Assembly: GCA_016933535.1 (NCBI GenBank)
Contig: JAFGAS010000078.1
Coordinates: 62,001 to 126,000, forward strand
DNA from: Candidatus Zymogenaceae bacterium
GTDB taxonomy: Bacteria; Desulfobacterota; Zymogenia; Zymogenales; Zymogenaceae
Length of the DNA stretch: 64,000 nucleotides
Direction: 5' to 3'
Part shown: one piece after another, positions 49,048-59,976 of the stretch
How the letters are laid out: each line of letters begins with the position of its first letter
How positions within the stretch are numbered: the first letter of the stretch is position 1
Translations under genes and position numbers: made by a program
Notes under the pieces: generated by a model
The model's input: only the letters and a program-made list of their open reading frames with translations
Databases searched by the model: none
Told to the model about the DNA's origin: nothing

Positions 49048-51714
49048 CTAATGCGCGTCGGCCCAATTCTTGCCGCTGTTGATATCCACCTTCAGCGGTA
49101 CGTTGAGCTTCATGACCCCCTCCATCTCTTCTTTCACTATCGCGCAGACGCGCGCTTCTTCTTCGGTCGGCACCTCTAAGACCAGCTCGTCGTGCACCTG
49201 CATGATCATCTTGGCTTCCAGCCCTTCGGCGCCCAGCCGCCGGAAAAGGCTGATCATCGCCATTTTGATGAGGTCGGCGGCGCTGCCCTGGATGGGGGTG
49301 TTTACCGCCATCCGCTGGGCGAAGGCCTTCACGTTGCGGTCGGAGCTCTTGAGCTCGGGAAGATAGCGCCTCCTGTCCATGATGGTAGTCACAAAGCCGT
49401 CGGCCTCGGCCTTTTTCATCACCGTTTCGAAGTAGTCCTTTACCCCGGCGAACTTCGCGAAATAGGTCTCGATAAAAACTTTCGCATCCCCGTAAGGAAT
49501 GCCCAGCTCCCGCGCAAGCCCGTGGGGCGAGATGCCGTAGATGATTCCGAAGTTGATGGTCTTTGCCCTGCGGCGCATGTCTGCCGTTACGTCGGCGGGA
49601 TCGACGGAAAATATCAGGGCCGCGGTCGAGGCGTGGATGTCCTCGTCGTCAAAGAAGGTCCGGGTCAGCGCCGGGTCCTTGCAGAAGTGGGCCAGGAGCC
49701 TCAGCTCTATCTGGGAATAGTCGGCGCTCACGAGCACGCACCCCTGCCGCGGTACGAAGGCCGCCCGAATCCGCCGTCCCTCCGGGGTGCGGATCGGGAT
49801 GTTCTGCAGGTTCGGGTCCGACGACGAGAGCCTGCCGGTGGCGGCGACGGTCTGGTTATAGGAGGTGTGGATGCGGCCCGTCTTGCCGTTGATAAGCCTG
49901 GGTAGGGCGTCCACGTATGTCGACTTGAGTTTGGCCAGCGTCCGGTACTCGAGGATGTGGGGGATGATCGGGTGGGCGTCGGCCAGTGCGGTCAGGACGT
50001 CGTTATCGGTGGAAAAACCGGTCTTTGTCTTCTTGAACCCCCCCAGCCCGAGCTTATCGAAGAGGATGCGGGCAAGCTGCTGGGTCGAGTTGATGTTGAA
50101 CTGCTGTCCGGCCTCCTCGATGATCGTGTGCTCCAGCACGACGAGCTTTTCGGTAAACTCCCGGGAAAGCGCGCCGAGCGCCCCCTCGTCTACCTTTACT
50201 CCGGTCATCTCCATATCGGCCAGGACGATCACGAGCGGCATCTCGATATCGTCAAAGAGGCGGCCCAGCGAGAGCTCATCCATCTTCGTCTTGAGGATCG
50301 GGATGAGCAGGTACGTGAGGTAGGCGTCCTCGGCGGAGTAGCGGGAGGCTTCCTCCACGGGTACCTGGTCAAACGTGATCTGACCCTTCCCCTTACCGGC
50401 CACGTCTTTGTAGCTGATGGGCCGATGACCGAGGTATTCCAGCGATATCGTCTCCAGGTTGTGGGTGCGCCGGGAGGGATTGATGACGTAGGAGGCCACC
50501 ATCGTATCGAAGGCCACCGGCGATATATTGATACCGTAGTTTTTCATGACGAGGTAGTCGTATTTGATATTCTGCCCGGCCTTCGGCACCCCGGGGGAGG
50601 TCAGGAGAGGGCCCAGCGCCGAGAGGGTTTTTGTCCGGTCGAGTTGTTTGGGTGCACCCAGATACCGGTGGGCCAGCGGAATGTAGTAGGCGGCATCATC
50701 GGAAAAGCAGAGCGATATCCCGACGATCTCGGCGTCGACGGGCGACAGCGAGGTGGTCTCCAGATCGACCGCCAGCATGGCGGCCTTTTGGGCCCGGGAA
50801 ATCACCGATGAGAGGGCCGCGTCGTCGGTGATCGTCTCGTGGGGGACGGCAATTCCCGTTCCCGGCCGCTCCAGCTCCTTGAGGTACGTGTGGAATTCGA
50901 GGTCGGCAAAGATCGATTTCAGCCGTTCCGCATCAGGCGGCTTTATCTCGGCCGCCGCCAGGGTAAACGCCAGAGGTACCTGATGATCAAGGATAAACAG
51001 CCGCCTGGACAGTAGGGCCAGCTCGCCGTGGCGCTCCAGGAGTTCCCGCTTTTTGCCGGTGAGGTCGTCTTTGTGTCGGAGGAGCTCATCGATCGTCCCG
51101 TATTTCTTGATGAGATCGACGGCCCCCTTCTCACCGATCCCGGGGACGCCGGGGATGTTGTCCGACGAGTCGCCGGCCAGCCCGAAGATCTCGGCCAGCC
51201 CCGCGGGGTCCGTCCCGTATTTTTCCCGGATGGCGGCCTGGTCGGTGACCCGGTCTTTCATCGTATCCAGCAGCGTGACGCGGTCGGACACCAGCTGACC
51301 CAGGTCTTTGTCGCCGGTGACGATGACGGCTTCAACGTCGGCCGGAAGCTCTCTGACGATCTGGGCGATAATATCGTCGGCCTCATAACCCGGCATTTCC
51401 AGGCTCTCGATATTGTAGGCGGAGACGATCTCCTTGATTCTGGGAATCTGGGGTTTGAGGTCATCCGGCATCTCGGGGCGGTGGGCCTTATAGTCTGCGA
51501 ACAACTCGTGGCGAAAGGTGGGCCCCTTGGCGTCGTAGGCGACCAAGAGATAGTCGGGCCGAATGTCGCCCACGACCCTGCGGAGCATGCCGATGAAACC
51601 GTAGGCGGCCCCGGTCGGAAAGCCTTTGGAATTGGCCAGCCCCCTCACGGCGTAAAAGGCCCGATAGATATAGGAGCTTCCGTCGATGAGGGCGATCTTC
51701 TTACGCTCGGCCAT
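49048..51714 (-). CDS. polA: DNA polymerase I
   Basis: 5'-exonuclease, 3'-5'exo-like and polymerase domains: LVSADYSQIELRLLAHFCKDPAL, RRAKTINFGIIYGISPHGLA, MIMQVHDELVLEVP; start at 51714 MAERKKIALIDGSSYIYRAFYA. Confidence 0.97.
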   Translation of the reverse strand: MAERKKIALIDGSSYIYRAFYAVRGLANSKGFPTGAAYGFIGMLRRVVGDIRPDYLLVAYDAKGPTFRHELFADYKAHRPEMPDDLKPQIPRIKEIVSAYNIESLEMPGYEADDIIAQIVRELPADVEAVIVTGDKDLGQLVSDRVTLLDTMKDRVTDQAAIREKYGTDPAGLAEIFGLAGDSSDNIPGVPGIGEKGAVDLIKKYGTIDELLRHKDDLTGKKRELLERHGELALLSRRLFILDHQVPLAFTLAAAEIKPPDAERLKSIFADLEFHTYLKELERPGTGIAVPHETITDDAALSSVISRAQKAAMLAVDLETTSLSPVDAEIVGISLCFSDDAAYYIPLAHRYLGAPKQLDRTKTLSALGPLLTSPGVPKAGQNIKYDYLVMKNYGINISPVAFDTMVASYVINPSRRTHNLETISLEYLGHRPISYKDVAGKGKGQITFDQVPVEEASRYSAEDAYLTYLLIPILKTKMDELSLGRLFDDIEMPLVIVLADMEMTGVKVDEGALGALSREFTEKLVVLEHTIIEEAGQQFNINSTQQLARILFDKLGLGGFKKTKTGFSTDNDVLTALADAHPIIPHILEYRTLAKLKSTYVDALPRLINGKTGRIHTSYNQTVAATGRLSSSDPNLQNIPIRTPEGRRIRAAFVPRQGCVLVSADYSQIELRLLAHFCKDPALTRTFFDDEDIHASTAALIFSVDPADVTADMRRRAKTINFGIIYGISPHGLARELGIPYGDAKVFIETYFAKFAGVKDYFETVMKKAEADGFVTTIMDRRRYLPELKSSDRNVKAFAQRMAVNTPIQGSAADLIKMAMISLFRRLGAEGLEAKMIMQVHDELVLEVPTEEEARVCAIVKEEMEGVMKLNVPLKVDINSGKNWADAH

Positions 51715-51848
51715 GGGGGCACCAAAAATATGAATGAATTTACTAACTTTACCAAATGACTCCCATCGCGTCAATCCTTTTAAGCCTTGACATGAAAAGT
51801 GTTAATATGAGATGATAATTAGAGAAATTTCCACTATATGGTGAGCCA

Positions 51849-53450
51849 ATGGAGGTAACGCGCGAGCGGGGCAAGAGCCTCGAGACGATCAAGAAATTGA
51901 TCTCCGCAAAACAGTCCCTTATTTACGTGGTGACGTGGGAGGAGGGCCGGTTGGAAAAGCTGGTGGATAAGCTGGCCAAGACCATGTTTTCTGCCCCCGT
52001 CAAGTTTTTTGTATGGCAGTCCACCATGGGGCTGACGCTCGGCGGCAAGGTCGTCGAGGGGACCAGGGACCCGCTGGCGGCGCTGGACCGGGTGATTGCC
52101 ATAGAGGAGAATGCGCTCTTTCTTTTCAAGGACCTCCATAAGGAGATGGAGACCAATCCGCTTCTCGTGCGCAAGCTCCGGGACGTGTACGACTCGCTTT
52201 CGACCTCATATAAGACAGTATTCATTACGGCGCCGATCCTCACGATGCCGTTTGAGCTCAATAAAGAGATGTCGGTGGTCGATTATGACCTGCCGGCTCC
52301 GGAAGAGCTTTCGGCGCTCTTTTCCCAGGTCCTGGAATCGTTCGTCAAGTCCAAGAAGATTAAGGTAAGTCTTACCGATGCCCAGAAGGACCTCTTCGTT
52401 CAGGCGGTCACCGGCCTGACCATAGACGAGGCCAAGAACGCCATTACCAAGGCCCTGCTCGGGAGATCGGTTTTCGATATTTCGGCCCTGGACGTGGTGC
52501 TCGAGGAGAAGCAGCAGCTCATACGAAAGACCGGTATCCTCGAGTTTATCGCAAAAAAACCGACCATTCAGGAGATCGGCGGTCTGGAAAACCTGAAGGC
52601 CTGGCTGGAGGCAAGGACCCGGAGCTTTTCTTCCGAGGCGCGAAAGTACGGCCTGGCCCCGCCCAAGGGCGTGCTCATGACCGGCATCTCCGGCTGCGGC
52701 AAGAGCGTCACTGTCCAGGCCATCTCCTCGTACTGGAACCTGCCGCTGGTGCGCCTGGATATGAACCGGGTCTACAGCGGGGTGATGGGCTCTCCCGAGG
52801 AGACGCTCTACATGGCGCTCAAGACCGTCGAGGCGATGGCACCTTGTGTCCTCTGGATCGACGAGGTGGAAAAGGGTATCGGTTCCTACGGCGGCGAAAA
52901 GCGCGACCTGGTTGTCGGCCGGATCTTCGCGATGTTCCTGACGTGGATGCAGGAAAAGAAAGGAAATGTCTTCGTGGCCGCCACGGCCAACGAGATAGAT
53001 ATGCTTCCCCCGGAAATTCTCCGTAAGGGACGTTTCGACGAGATATTCTTCGTGGACCTGCCGGGCGTTACCGAGCGCAAACAGATCTTCGCCGTCCATC
53101 TGAAAAAGAGAAACCAAGACTCCGCCGCGTTCAACCTCGTAGATCTTGCCAAGGCAACCGAGGGCTATAACGGCGCGGAGATCGAGCAATGCGTTGTTTC
53201 GGCCCTCTTTGACGCCTTCAACGCCAAGCGGGCGCTGACGATGGACGACCTCATGCGGGCCATCGGCCGGATGGTTCCCCTGTCCAAGACGATGAAGGAG
53301 CAAATAAAACGGATCAAGAGCTGGGCGTTCAACCGCGCGGTGCTGGCCAGCAAACCCGAGAAGTACGAGCCGAGCTTCGTTTCCAAGGATGAGCAGAAAA
53401 AACCCCAGGAAGATCTCATCGTGACGTCTTTTACGAAACCCGACCAATGA
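51849..53450 (+). CDS. AAA family ATPase, Ycf46-like
   Basis: N-terminal helical region then LKAWLEARTRSFSSEARKYGLAPPKGVLMTGISGCGKSVTVQAIS...CVLWIDEVEKGI...AATANEIDMLPPEILRKGRFDEIFFVDLP. Confidence 0.9.
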   Translation: MEVTRERGKSLETIKKLISAKQSLIYVVTWEEGRLEKLVDKLAKTMFSAPVKFFVWQSTMGLTLGGKVVEGTRDPLAALDRVIAIEENALFLFKDLHKEMETNPLLVRKLRDVYDSLSTSYKTVFITAPILTMPFELNKEMSVVDYDLPAPEELSALFSQVLESFVKSKKIKVSLTDAQKDLFVQAVTGLTIDEAKNAITKALLGRSVFDISALDVVLEEKQQLIRKTGILEFIAKKPTIQEIGGLENLKAWLEARTRSFSSEARKYGLAPPKGVLMTGISGCGKSVTVQAISSYWNLPLVRLDMNRVYSGVMGSPEETLYMALKTVEAMAPCVLWIDEVEKGIGSYGGEKRDLVVGRIFAMFLTWMQEKKGNVFVAATANEIDMLPPEILRKGRFDEIFFVDLPGVTERKQIFAVHLKKRNQDSAAFNLVDLAKATEGYNGAEIEQCVVSALFDAFNAKRALTMDDLMRAIGRMVPLSKTMKEQIKRIKSWAFNRAVLASKPEKYEPSFVSKDEQKKPQEDLIVTSFTKPDQ

Positions 53451-53452
53451 AA

Positions 53453-53473
53453 TCGGCGGGAGCGCCGTTTTTA
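53453..53473 (+). terminator. Intrinsic terminator after AAA gene
   Basis: CGGCG-GGAG-CGCCG-TTTTT. Confidence 0.6.
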
Positions 53474-53944
53474 TATCCGACCATCGAGGGCGGACGGCCC
53501 GGGCGGTATCCGTCTCGGCGGTGGCTTGAAAGAAAGCCCTCTCGATAAGGAGGCCCGGCTGCTATATATCCACCCCGTTTTTATGATCGGAGATGCTCCG
53601 GTTCTTCCCTATACCGGTAGTTACCCCTTTTTACGGTCGGCGCGGCGATTTGCCGTAAGGTGATAAGAATGTCGGACGCCACACCGCTCTGTGCGACAGA
53701 AATCGTGCCGATACCCCCGAGGATCACCGCTTTTTCCCGGCGGGTCCTCGAATACGGCGCCTCCCTCATCGGAAACATTTTTATTTTGAACGCTCGTGTC
53801 CGGCCGGCACTCGCGATCACCGGCCCGAAACCGGCACCGGGCTTTGTCCCGGCAGCGGCAACCGCCCGGCGTCCCGGTTATGGGACGATTTCGGCTGCCG
53901 GGAACCGGGGCGGAAACGATGTCTTTTTATCGTACGTATAAGGG

Positions 53945-55294
53945 ATGATCATGACTATCGAGACTTTTATCCTTGAGGCGATCCTGATCTTTGCCCTCAT
54001 CCTTGCCAACGGCTTTTTTTCGGGATCGGAGATCGCCATCATTACCTCGCGTAAGAGCCGGGTAAAGACCCTGGTAGAAGAAAAAAAGCGCGGGGCCGTC
54101 GATCTCCTCGATCTGAAGGATGACCCGGAAAAGTTTCTCTCCACCATCCAGATCGGAATCACTATCGTCGGGTCTCTGGCCTCGGCGGTGGGCGGCGCGG
54201 CGGCCGTCCACATCCTGCCCAATCTTGTCAAGAAGGTACCCATAGAGTTCATCGCCGGCTCGGCCGAGGCGGTTTCCATCATGATCGTGGTTACCGTCAT
54301 ATCTTACTTTTCCCTCGTGCTGGGTGAGCTCTTTCCGAAGTCATTGGCCATCAGGCATTCCGAAAAGATTGCACTTTTCGTGGCAGGACCCATTCGCTTT
54401 TTCTCAAAGGCCACGTACCCCGCCGTACGCCTCCTGACGGCCTCCAATCACGTTATCCTCCGATTGATGGGACTGTCAAAAAAGATCGATTCGTCGTTTA
54501 TCACCGAGGAAGAGATCCTGCAGATCCTCAAAGAAGGGGAAGAGAAAGGTGTCATCGACGAGACGGAGCACGAGCTCATCCACTCGATCTTCGATTTCGC
54601 CGACCGGCATGTGAAAGAAGTCATGGTCCCTCACCCGAATGTGCAGGCCGTGAATATCGAGTGGAATAAGGGGGACATCCTCAAGTTCATCGTCGAAAAG
54701 GGTTTCACCCGCTACCCGGTCTACGAAAACACGCTGGACAACATTGTGGGGGTTCTCAATAGCAAGGAAGTCCTGAGCCGGATGGTGAACAAGAAACCGT
54801 TTAAAATCAGAGACATTATGCTTGAGCCCTTTTTCGTCCCGGAATTCAAGGCGGTATCCGACCTCCTCAAGGAGATGCAAAAAAAACGGATGCACCTGGC
54901 GCTGGTGGTGGATGAGTACGGGGCGATCGCCGGGCTCGTGACGATGGAGGACCTCTTTGAAGAGATCGTGGGGGAAATCGAAGACGAGAGCAAGGTCGGC
55001 GTCGGTAACATGGTAAAGAAACTGAAGGATGGAACGATGATCATCGACGGCTCGACGTCGATTCGGGACCTGATTAATATCTGGGGCGTTACCCTGACCG
55101 ATTCGGAGGCCTACGAGACGATTGCGGGGATGATCCTGTCCCGGCTCCAGGCGATGCCCAAGGGGGGCGAGATGATCCATCAGGGCGGATACAAATTTAC
55201 GATCCTGGAGGTCGAGAGGAACCGCATCGTGAAGGTGCGGGCGGAGCGGGAGGAAATCTCTGCCGTCTTAAAGACGAAGAAGACGGTCAAGTAG
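53945..55294 (+). CDS. Hemolysin/CorC family protein (DUF21/CNNM + CBS pair + CorC_HlyC)
   Basis: [26 protein letters not shown]...[24 protein letters not shown]...[31 protein letters not shown]. Confidence 0.94.
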   Translation: MIMTIETFILEAILIFALILANGFFSGSEIAIITSRKSRVKTLVEEKKRGAVDLLDLKDDPEKFLSTIQIGITIVGSLASAVGGAAAVHILPNLVKKVPIEFIAGSAEAVSIMIVVTVISYFSLVLGELFPKSLAIRHSEKIALFVAGPIRFFSKATYPAVRLLTASNHVILRLMGLSKKIDSSFITEEEILQILKEGEEKGVIDETEHELIHSIFDFADRHVKEVMVPHPNVQAVNIEWNKGDILKFIVEKGFTRYPVYENTLDNIVGVLNSKEVLSRMVNKKPFKIRDIMLEPFFVPEFKAVSDLLKEMQKKRMHLALVVDEYGAIAGLVTMEDLFEEIVGEIEDESKVGVGNMVKKLKDGTMIIDGSTSIRDLINIWGVTLTDSEAYETIAGMILSRLQAMPKGGEMIHQGGYKFTILEVERNRIVKVRAEREEISAVLKTKKTVK

Positions 55295-55696
55295 ACGATT
55301 CGTCATTCACCCGGCCGCCGCGGGACGGCCACTGTATCCGACGGGCCTGACGGCCCGATACCGGACGGTGCGCACCCCGAATCCTCTTTCTGCCGTAGCT
55401 ATCGATAAGGAATATGCGCGGACGCGCAATCGTCCGCCCGTCCCCTGTCGCTTTTTCCGGATCTCCCTCAATCGGCCTATATTGTTCCCTCGAAAAAACG
55501 GTCCGATCCGGTGTTCCGGAGTCGAGCAATCCAATCTCTCCGATGGACCTCAACGCGCCGTCCCCGGTCCGTCCGATGGATCGAAGAAATACTTACCGAC
55601 CAAATAACTTGTTGACAAGATTACTGCTAAATTCATAAAATATCGCCCTAACGATTACCCGGCTCTTTTTTGGAGACAGCAATAGGAGTATCTACT

Positions 55697-56875
55697 ATGT
55701 CCCGTTTTGTCTTTCGTGAACAGCCCTCTAATGAGATCAAGTCCACGTGGCCGCTTCCAAAAAAGGCGGTGATATGGGTCTATCATACTATCGTTCCGTG
55801 GATCGTCTATTTCTTCGTGACGCTGCTTACCTCGACCTACCGCTGGCGTCAAATGGTGTCGGAAGAATTGCTCGAACTGATGTCGTCGGGCAAGCCCTTT
55901 GCCGTGGCCGTTTGGCACGGCGACATGCTGCTGAGCCAGTCTCTGGGCAAACGCCTCGGATGGAATAAACGGTCGGTGGTTATGGTCGCGTTGAATCAGG
56001 CCGGGGAGGTTGAATCGCGCATCCTGAAACAGCTGGGATATTACGTAGTCCGGGGCTCGGCGAAAAAAAGGGGAAAAGAGGCCCTGGAGGATATGAAAGC
56101 AATCCTCAATCAGGGGGCCATCGCCGCGATGGTTGTCGACGGACCGCTGGGCCCCGCGCGGGAGGTAAAGGCCGGAGTGGTTGAACTGGCTAGGTTCTGT
56201 CAGGTGCCTGTTGTCCCGGTCGCCTTTCTGCCGGGAAACGAATGGATAATCCCGACGTGGGATCGAACCCGTATCCCAAAACCCTTCTCCCGCTGTATTA
56301 CGACCAGCACCATACCGATGCATGTCCCTCGTACCATCGATGACAGCCGGTTTGAGGAAATCCAGGCCGATATCAAGGCGGTCATGATAGACCTTGGAGA
56401 GAGAAAGATAACGTGGGACCAGGCCCTGAGCCTTCAGATGAAGCTCCTTTGTCTATTCGGTGTAAAGAATTCGATTATCAGAATAGAAAAGGCGGCAGGT
56501 CTTGCCCCGGACGGGTTTGCGAAGGACGAAAAGACCCGCTCATATATCCTGGATGAGCTGCGGGAAATAGGTACCGAGATCAAGCGGGTCAAAAAGAAAT
56601 ACTACGAAAATATGAAGCTCCCCATAGACTGGAAACGGTTTTATGAAACGGCCGAACTGATCGGCGGTGCGTGTCAGGCCGGCGATTTTCAGGTGATCCG
56701 GGAGATAGTGACGGAGACCCTGCCGGATCTCAAGAAGACAATCCAGGACATCATCGAGCACCTTCCGCTCTGGGTTCCGGCTCAATCCGATCTCCTGAAG
56801 AGGCGTTTGGACAGCCGAAACGAGGCGGCCGACTCGGGGAGGATGCGAAAGGCGGGCGGCGGTACGGTCCCATGA
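55697..56875 (+). CDS. DUF374/lysophospholipid acyltransferase family protein with long C-terminal extension
   Basis: AVWHGDMLLSQSL...VRGSAKKRGKEALEDMKAILNQGAIAAMVVDGPLGPAREVKAGVVELARFCQVPVVPVAF. Confidence 0.85.
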   Translation: MSRFVFREQPSNEIKSTWPLPKKAVIWVYHTIVPWIVYFFVTLLTSTYRWRQMVSEELLELMSSGKPFAVAVWHGDMLLSQSLGKRLGWNKRSVVMVALNQAGEVESRILKQLGYYVVRGSAKKRGKEALEDMKAILNQGAIAAMVVDGPLGPAREVKAGVVELARFCQVPVVPVAFLPGNEWIIPTWDRTRIPKPFSRCITTSTIPMHVPRTIDDSRFEEIQADIKAVMIDLGERKITWDQALSLQMKLLCLFGVKNSIIRIEKAAGLAPDGFAKDEKTRSYILDELREIGTEIKRVKKKYYENMKLPIDWKRFYETAELIGGACQAGDFQVIREIVTETLPDLKKTIQDIIEHLPLWVPAQSDLLKRRLDSRNEAADSGRMRKAGGGTVP

Positions 56876-57153
56876 AATTTTGTATCGGTCTACGACGGCC
56901 CGATATATGTCGATGCGGCCGGTGATATAAACGGCAGTCCCGCGGCCGGCGACGGCCCTGCGTCCCGCTTATCCGCCCTGGGCCCATAAAAGATAGGCGG
57001 CCCTCCAATCGCCGCTTTCCACCGGTCTTCGTGTGCACCCCTCTCTGGTCATCATCCCCTCCCGTTTTTATCTGTTTGACAAGAAGGTTCTCGTGGAATA
57101 AACTGAAAAAAACGCCGGTTCTCTTCGACTTCGCTTCTTATCCGTACACGATC

Positions 57154-58308
57154 ATGACCCATGTAAAGAAGATCTTCTGGAAACTCCTCTATATCCGAGA
57201 GATAGCCAAGACGGCACTCCAGCGCTTTGTTTATCGCGGGGCTATAGATCAAGACCGCGTGCGATCGATCCTGGTCGTGCGGCTGTACGGTATCGGGAAT
57301 ATGGTCCTGGCGACGCCCGCCCTGCGCGCGTTGAGGAGGGGCTACCCCGATTCCAGGATAACCGTTCTGGCGTCGGGCAACGACGCGTGGGACGTGATTT
57401 CGGGAAGTCGGGTTGTCGATTCGGTGATATTTTTCGGCCGCGATCAGACGATAGACCCGGCTCTGCTCGCACGGCTGCGGTCCGCGCGTTTTGACCTTAT
57501 GGTCGTGTTCTACCCGATGGGCGTGGTCGATCTGCCGCTGCTCGCGGCGCTGTCGGGCATCAGGTATCGCTTTGGGTATAGAAACGCCGTCAGGGGAAAT
57601 CTCTACACCCATCGGTTCGATATGGATTATAAGAAGGGAGAGGGCAGGTTGAATCTCGACCTGGCCTGCCGTGCCGGAGGCAGAAGAGGCGGCGGGCCGT
57701 TTTTCTCGATCGGGACGGCCGACCGTGAGAGGATCGACCGCCTCTTTAGCGACGGCCGTATCGGGGACGACGAAATCGTTATTACCTTCCATCCGGGCTC
57801 ACAAGAGATGCGACGCTGGCCGAAAGACTGTTTTGCGGCCCTGGGCGATAAGCTTGTAGACAGCCATCATGCCCGCATAATCCTTCTGGGCGGCCCCGAC
57901 GAACGACGGCTGTGTCGGGACATCTCAAAACAGATGAAATCAAAGCCCATCATCGCGGCCGGCCTACTGACGCTCAAAGAGACGGCCGAGGTCATCGGGA
58001 GGTCCGATCTGTTTGTCGGCAACGATTCGGGCCCGATGCATATTGCGACCGCGGTATCGACCCCGTGTGTCGGGCTTTTCGGCCCGACCGATAACGTTAA
58101 GAGCCGCCCGTGGGGCCGGCGCGGAAAGACCGCTACGATAAGGAGCCGAATGGAATGCGCGCCCTGCTACAAAAACGGTGAGATACCGTGCATCTACGAT
58201 ACGAATCTCTGTATGGCCGGGATATCCGTCCAGGACGTGTACAGCCGTTCGCTGTCGCTCCTTGCCGGGGAAACGGTGCCGCGGAGAAATAGAGAAAGAA
58301 CGCCTTAG
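57154..58308 (+). CDS. Glycosyltransferase family 9 (heptosyltransferase-like)
   Basis: ILVVRLYGIGNMVLATPALRALRRGYPDSRITVLAS...DLFVGNDSGPMHIATAVSTPCVGLFGPTDNVKSRPWG; start chosen at MTHVKK. Confidence 0.9.
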   Translation: MTHVKKIFWKLLYIREIAKTALQRFVYRGAIDQDRVRSILVVRLYGIGNMVLATPALRALRRGYPDSRITVLASGNDAWDVISGSRVVDSVIFFGRDQTIDPALLARLRSARFDLMVVFYPMGVVDLPLLAALSGIRYRFGYRNAVRGNLYTHRFDMDYKKGEGRLNLDLACRAGGRRGGGPFFSIGTADRERIDRLFSDGRIGDDEIVITFHPGSQEMRRWPKDCFAALGDKLVDSHHARIILLGGPDERRLCRDISKQMKSKPIIAAGLLTLKETAEVIGRSDLFVGNDSGPMHIATAVSTPCVGLFGPTDNVKSRPWGRRGKTATIRSRMECAPCYKNGEIPCIYDTNLCMAGISVQDVYSRSLSLLAGETVPRRNRERTP

Positions 58309-58427
58309 AATGTAAATATGAAGCCGTCCTGCGCATTTTTACCGGCCCCGTTGGGCCGGAATTCCCGCAAGCGGCATCCGCGTATTTCCGGCCTCCCCGC
58401 CGGAGCGGCGCTGTCGGAAGATGCTAT

Positions 58428-59975
58428 ATGTCAACGCTCGAAAAACTCATAAAGAATATATCCTTCAATGCCTTGAATAACGGCATCACGCTCGTTACGG
58501 GCTTTATCCTCTCCATTGTCATCGCGCGGCTGCTCGGTCCCGAAGACATGGGAGTCTACAGCTACTGCAGCTGGCTTCTGGGATTCGCCTCCGTTTTCTG
58601 CTTTCTGGGTATCCCCAATACCAATACGCGCTATATCTCCGAGCTCAATACCACCGGCCAGACCGACCGGATGAATCACCTCTTTCGATCGCTACTGCTG
58701 CTCGAACTCGGCGTCTTTGTGATCGTGTCGGGAGTGGTCGTTGGGGCCGCGTATCTTTTCTACGAGCCCGATATCCGCATATATATTATACTCGTGGCGG
58801 CCAACCTGCTGCCGAACACCGTATTTGCGCTCTATGTCTCCACGTTCAAGGGGCTGTTGCGGTTTAACGTCATTGCCGTCACGAGCCTTATCGTCACGCC
58901 GGTCTATATTGTCGCGGTAATCGTCGGGCTCTATCTCGGGATGGGGATCACCGGGCTGCTGGTGCTTCCCCTTGTCCTGGCTCCCCCACGCTTCTTATTG
59001 TTTCGCTTTTTCTTGCGGAAGTCTTTTACTCCAACGAACCCCGCCGGAAGCGGTGCGCTGGATCAAACACTAAAAAAGAGGATCTTCAGCTTCTGGTATA
59101 AGTTTCTCATCCTCAGCCTCATCGACGTTGTTGTCTTTGAAAAGTCGGAGGTCTTCTTCCTGAATATCTACGCCGATTACAGTCAAATCGCCTTCTATAC
59201 GATCGCTTTTTCGCTTTCATCCAAGGTAATGAGGCTCATCCCCTATTCGCTGACCAATATCATGCTTCCGATATTTACGGAGAAGCATTCGACGGGCGAC
59301 ACGGACGGGCAAAATACGATATATACCTATTCACTGAAGTACCTCATGATGATCATCGCCCCGATCTTTGTGGGGGGCGTTTTTGTTTCCACGGAGATCA
59401 TCACCAACCTTTACGGGATCGAGTTTGCGCCTGCGGCCGATATCTTCTGGATTACGCTCCTGTCGGCCTCCCTGGCGGCCTTTTTCGGCTCCTCTGCATC
59501 GTTGCTCGGCGCCATGGAAAAGCTGTCTTTTCTTCTGGCCATTGGGGTCGTGAGTATCTGCCTGAACATCTCGATGGACCTGGTGTTGATACCCCGTTAC
59601 GGGATACACGGCGCGGCGTGGGCCAACCTGATCGCGCAGGTTTTCAGCGGGGTGGTGCTCTTTATCTTTATCATCCTGACCATCAAGCCCAAAATCCCCT
59701 GGAAAGACCTGTTCAGGATCATTATCGCGTCGGTCGTCTGCGGGCTTATTGCTGATGCCGTCCTCATGATAAACGGCAACCTTGTCTTTACGGTACTGGC
59801 GATTGCAGCGGCCGCGGCGGCCTACCCCCTTGTGCTTATTTTTGTCGGGGCCCTGGGCAAGAACGACCTTGAAATCTTCTCCGCCGTTGAGACCGTCCTG
59901 CCCGGCGGGCTGAGATCGACATACCGGATGGTCATGGGGATATTTGCAAAACTGGTGGAAAGAAGCCCCTTTTAA
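58428..59975 (+). CDS. Oligosaccharide flippase family protein (MOP/Wzx-like)
   Basis: Multi-TM; NNGITLVTGFILSIVIARLLGPEDMGVYSYCSWLLGFASVFCFLGI. Confidence 0.9.
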   Translation: MSTLEKLIKNISFNALNNGITLVTGFILSIVIARLLGPEDMGVYSYCSWLLGFASVFCFLGIPNTNTRYISELNTTGQTDRMNHLFRSLLLLELGVFVIVSGVVVGAAYLFYEPDIRIYIILVAANLLPNTVFALYVSTFKGLLRFNVIAVTSLIVTPVYIVAVIVGLYLGMGITGLLVLPLVLAPPRFLLFRFFLRKSFTPTNPAGSGALDQTLKKRIFSFWYKFLILSLIDVVVFEKSEVFFLNIYADYSQIAFYTIAFSLSSKVMRLIPYSLTNIMLPIFTEKHSTGDTDGQNTIYTYSLKYLMMIIAPIFVGGVFVSTEIITNLYGIEFAPAADIFWITLLSASLAAFFGSSASLLGAMEKLSFLLAIGVVSICLNISMDLVLIPRYGIHGAAWANLIAQVFSGVVLFIFIILTIKPKIPWKDLFRIIIASVVCGLIADAVLMINGNLVFTVLAIAAAAAAYPLVLIFVGALGKNDLEIFSAVETVLPGGLRSTYRMVMGIFAKLVERSPF

Positions 59976-59976
59976 G

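Noticed and set aside
53581-53941. Overlapping ORFs in the spacer before the CorC-like gene
   Set aside because: No family motifs, competing frames on both strands, no clear ribosome site
58350-58372. CCGGCCC-CGTT-GGGCCGG hairpin before the flippase gene
   Set aside because: Good stem but no U-tract on either strand in the right place; function cannot be supported
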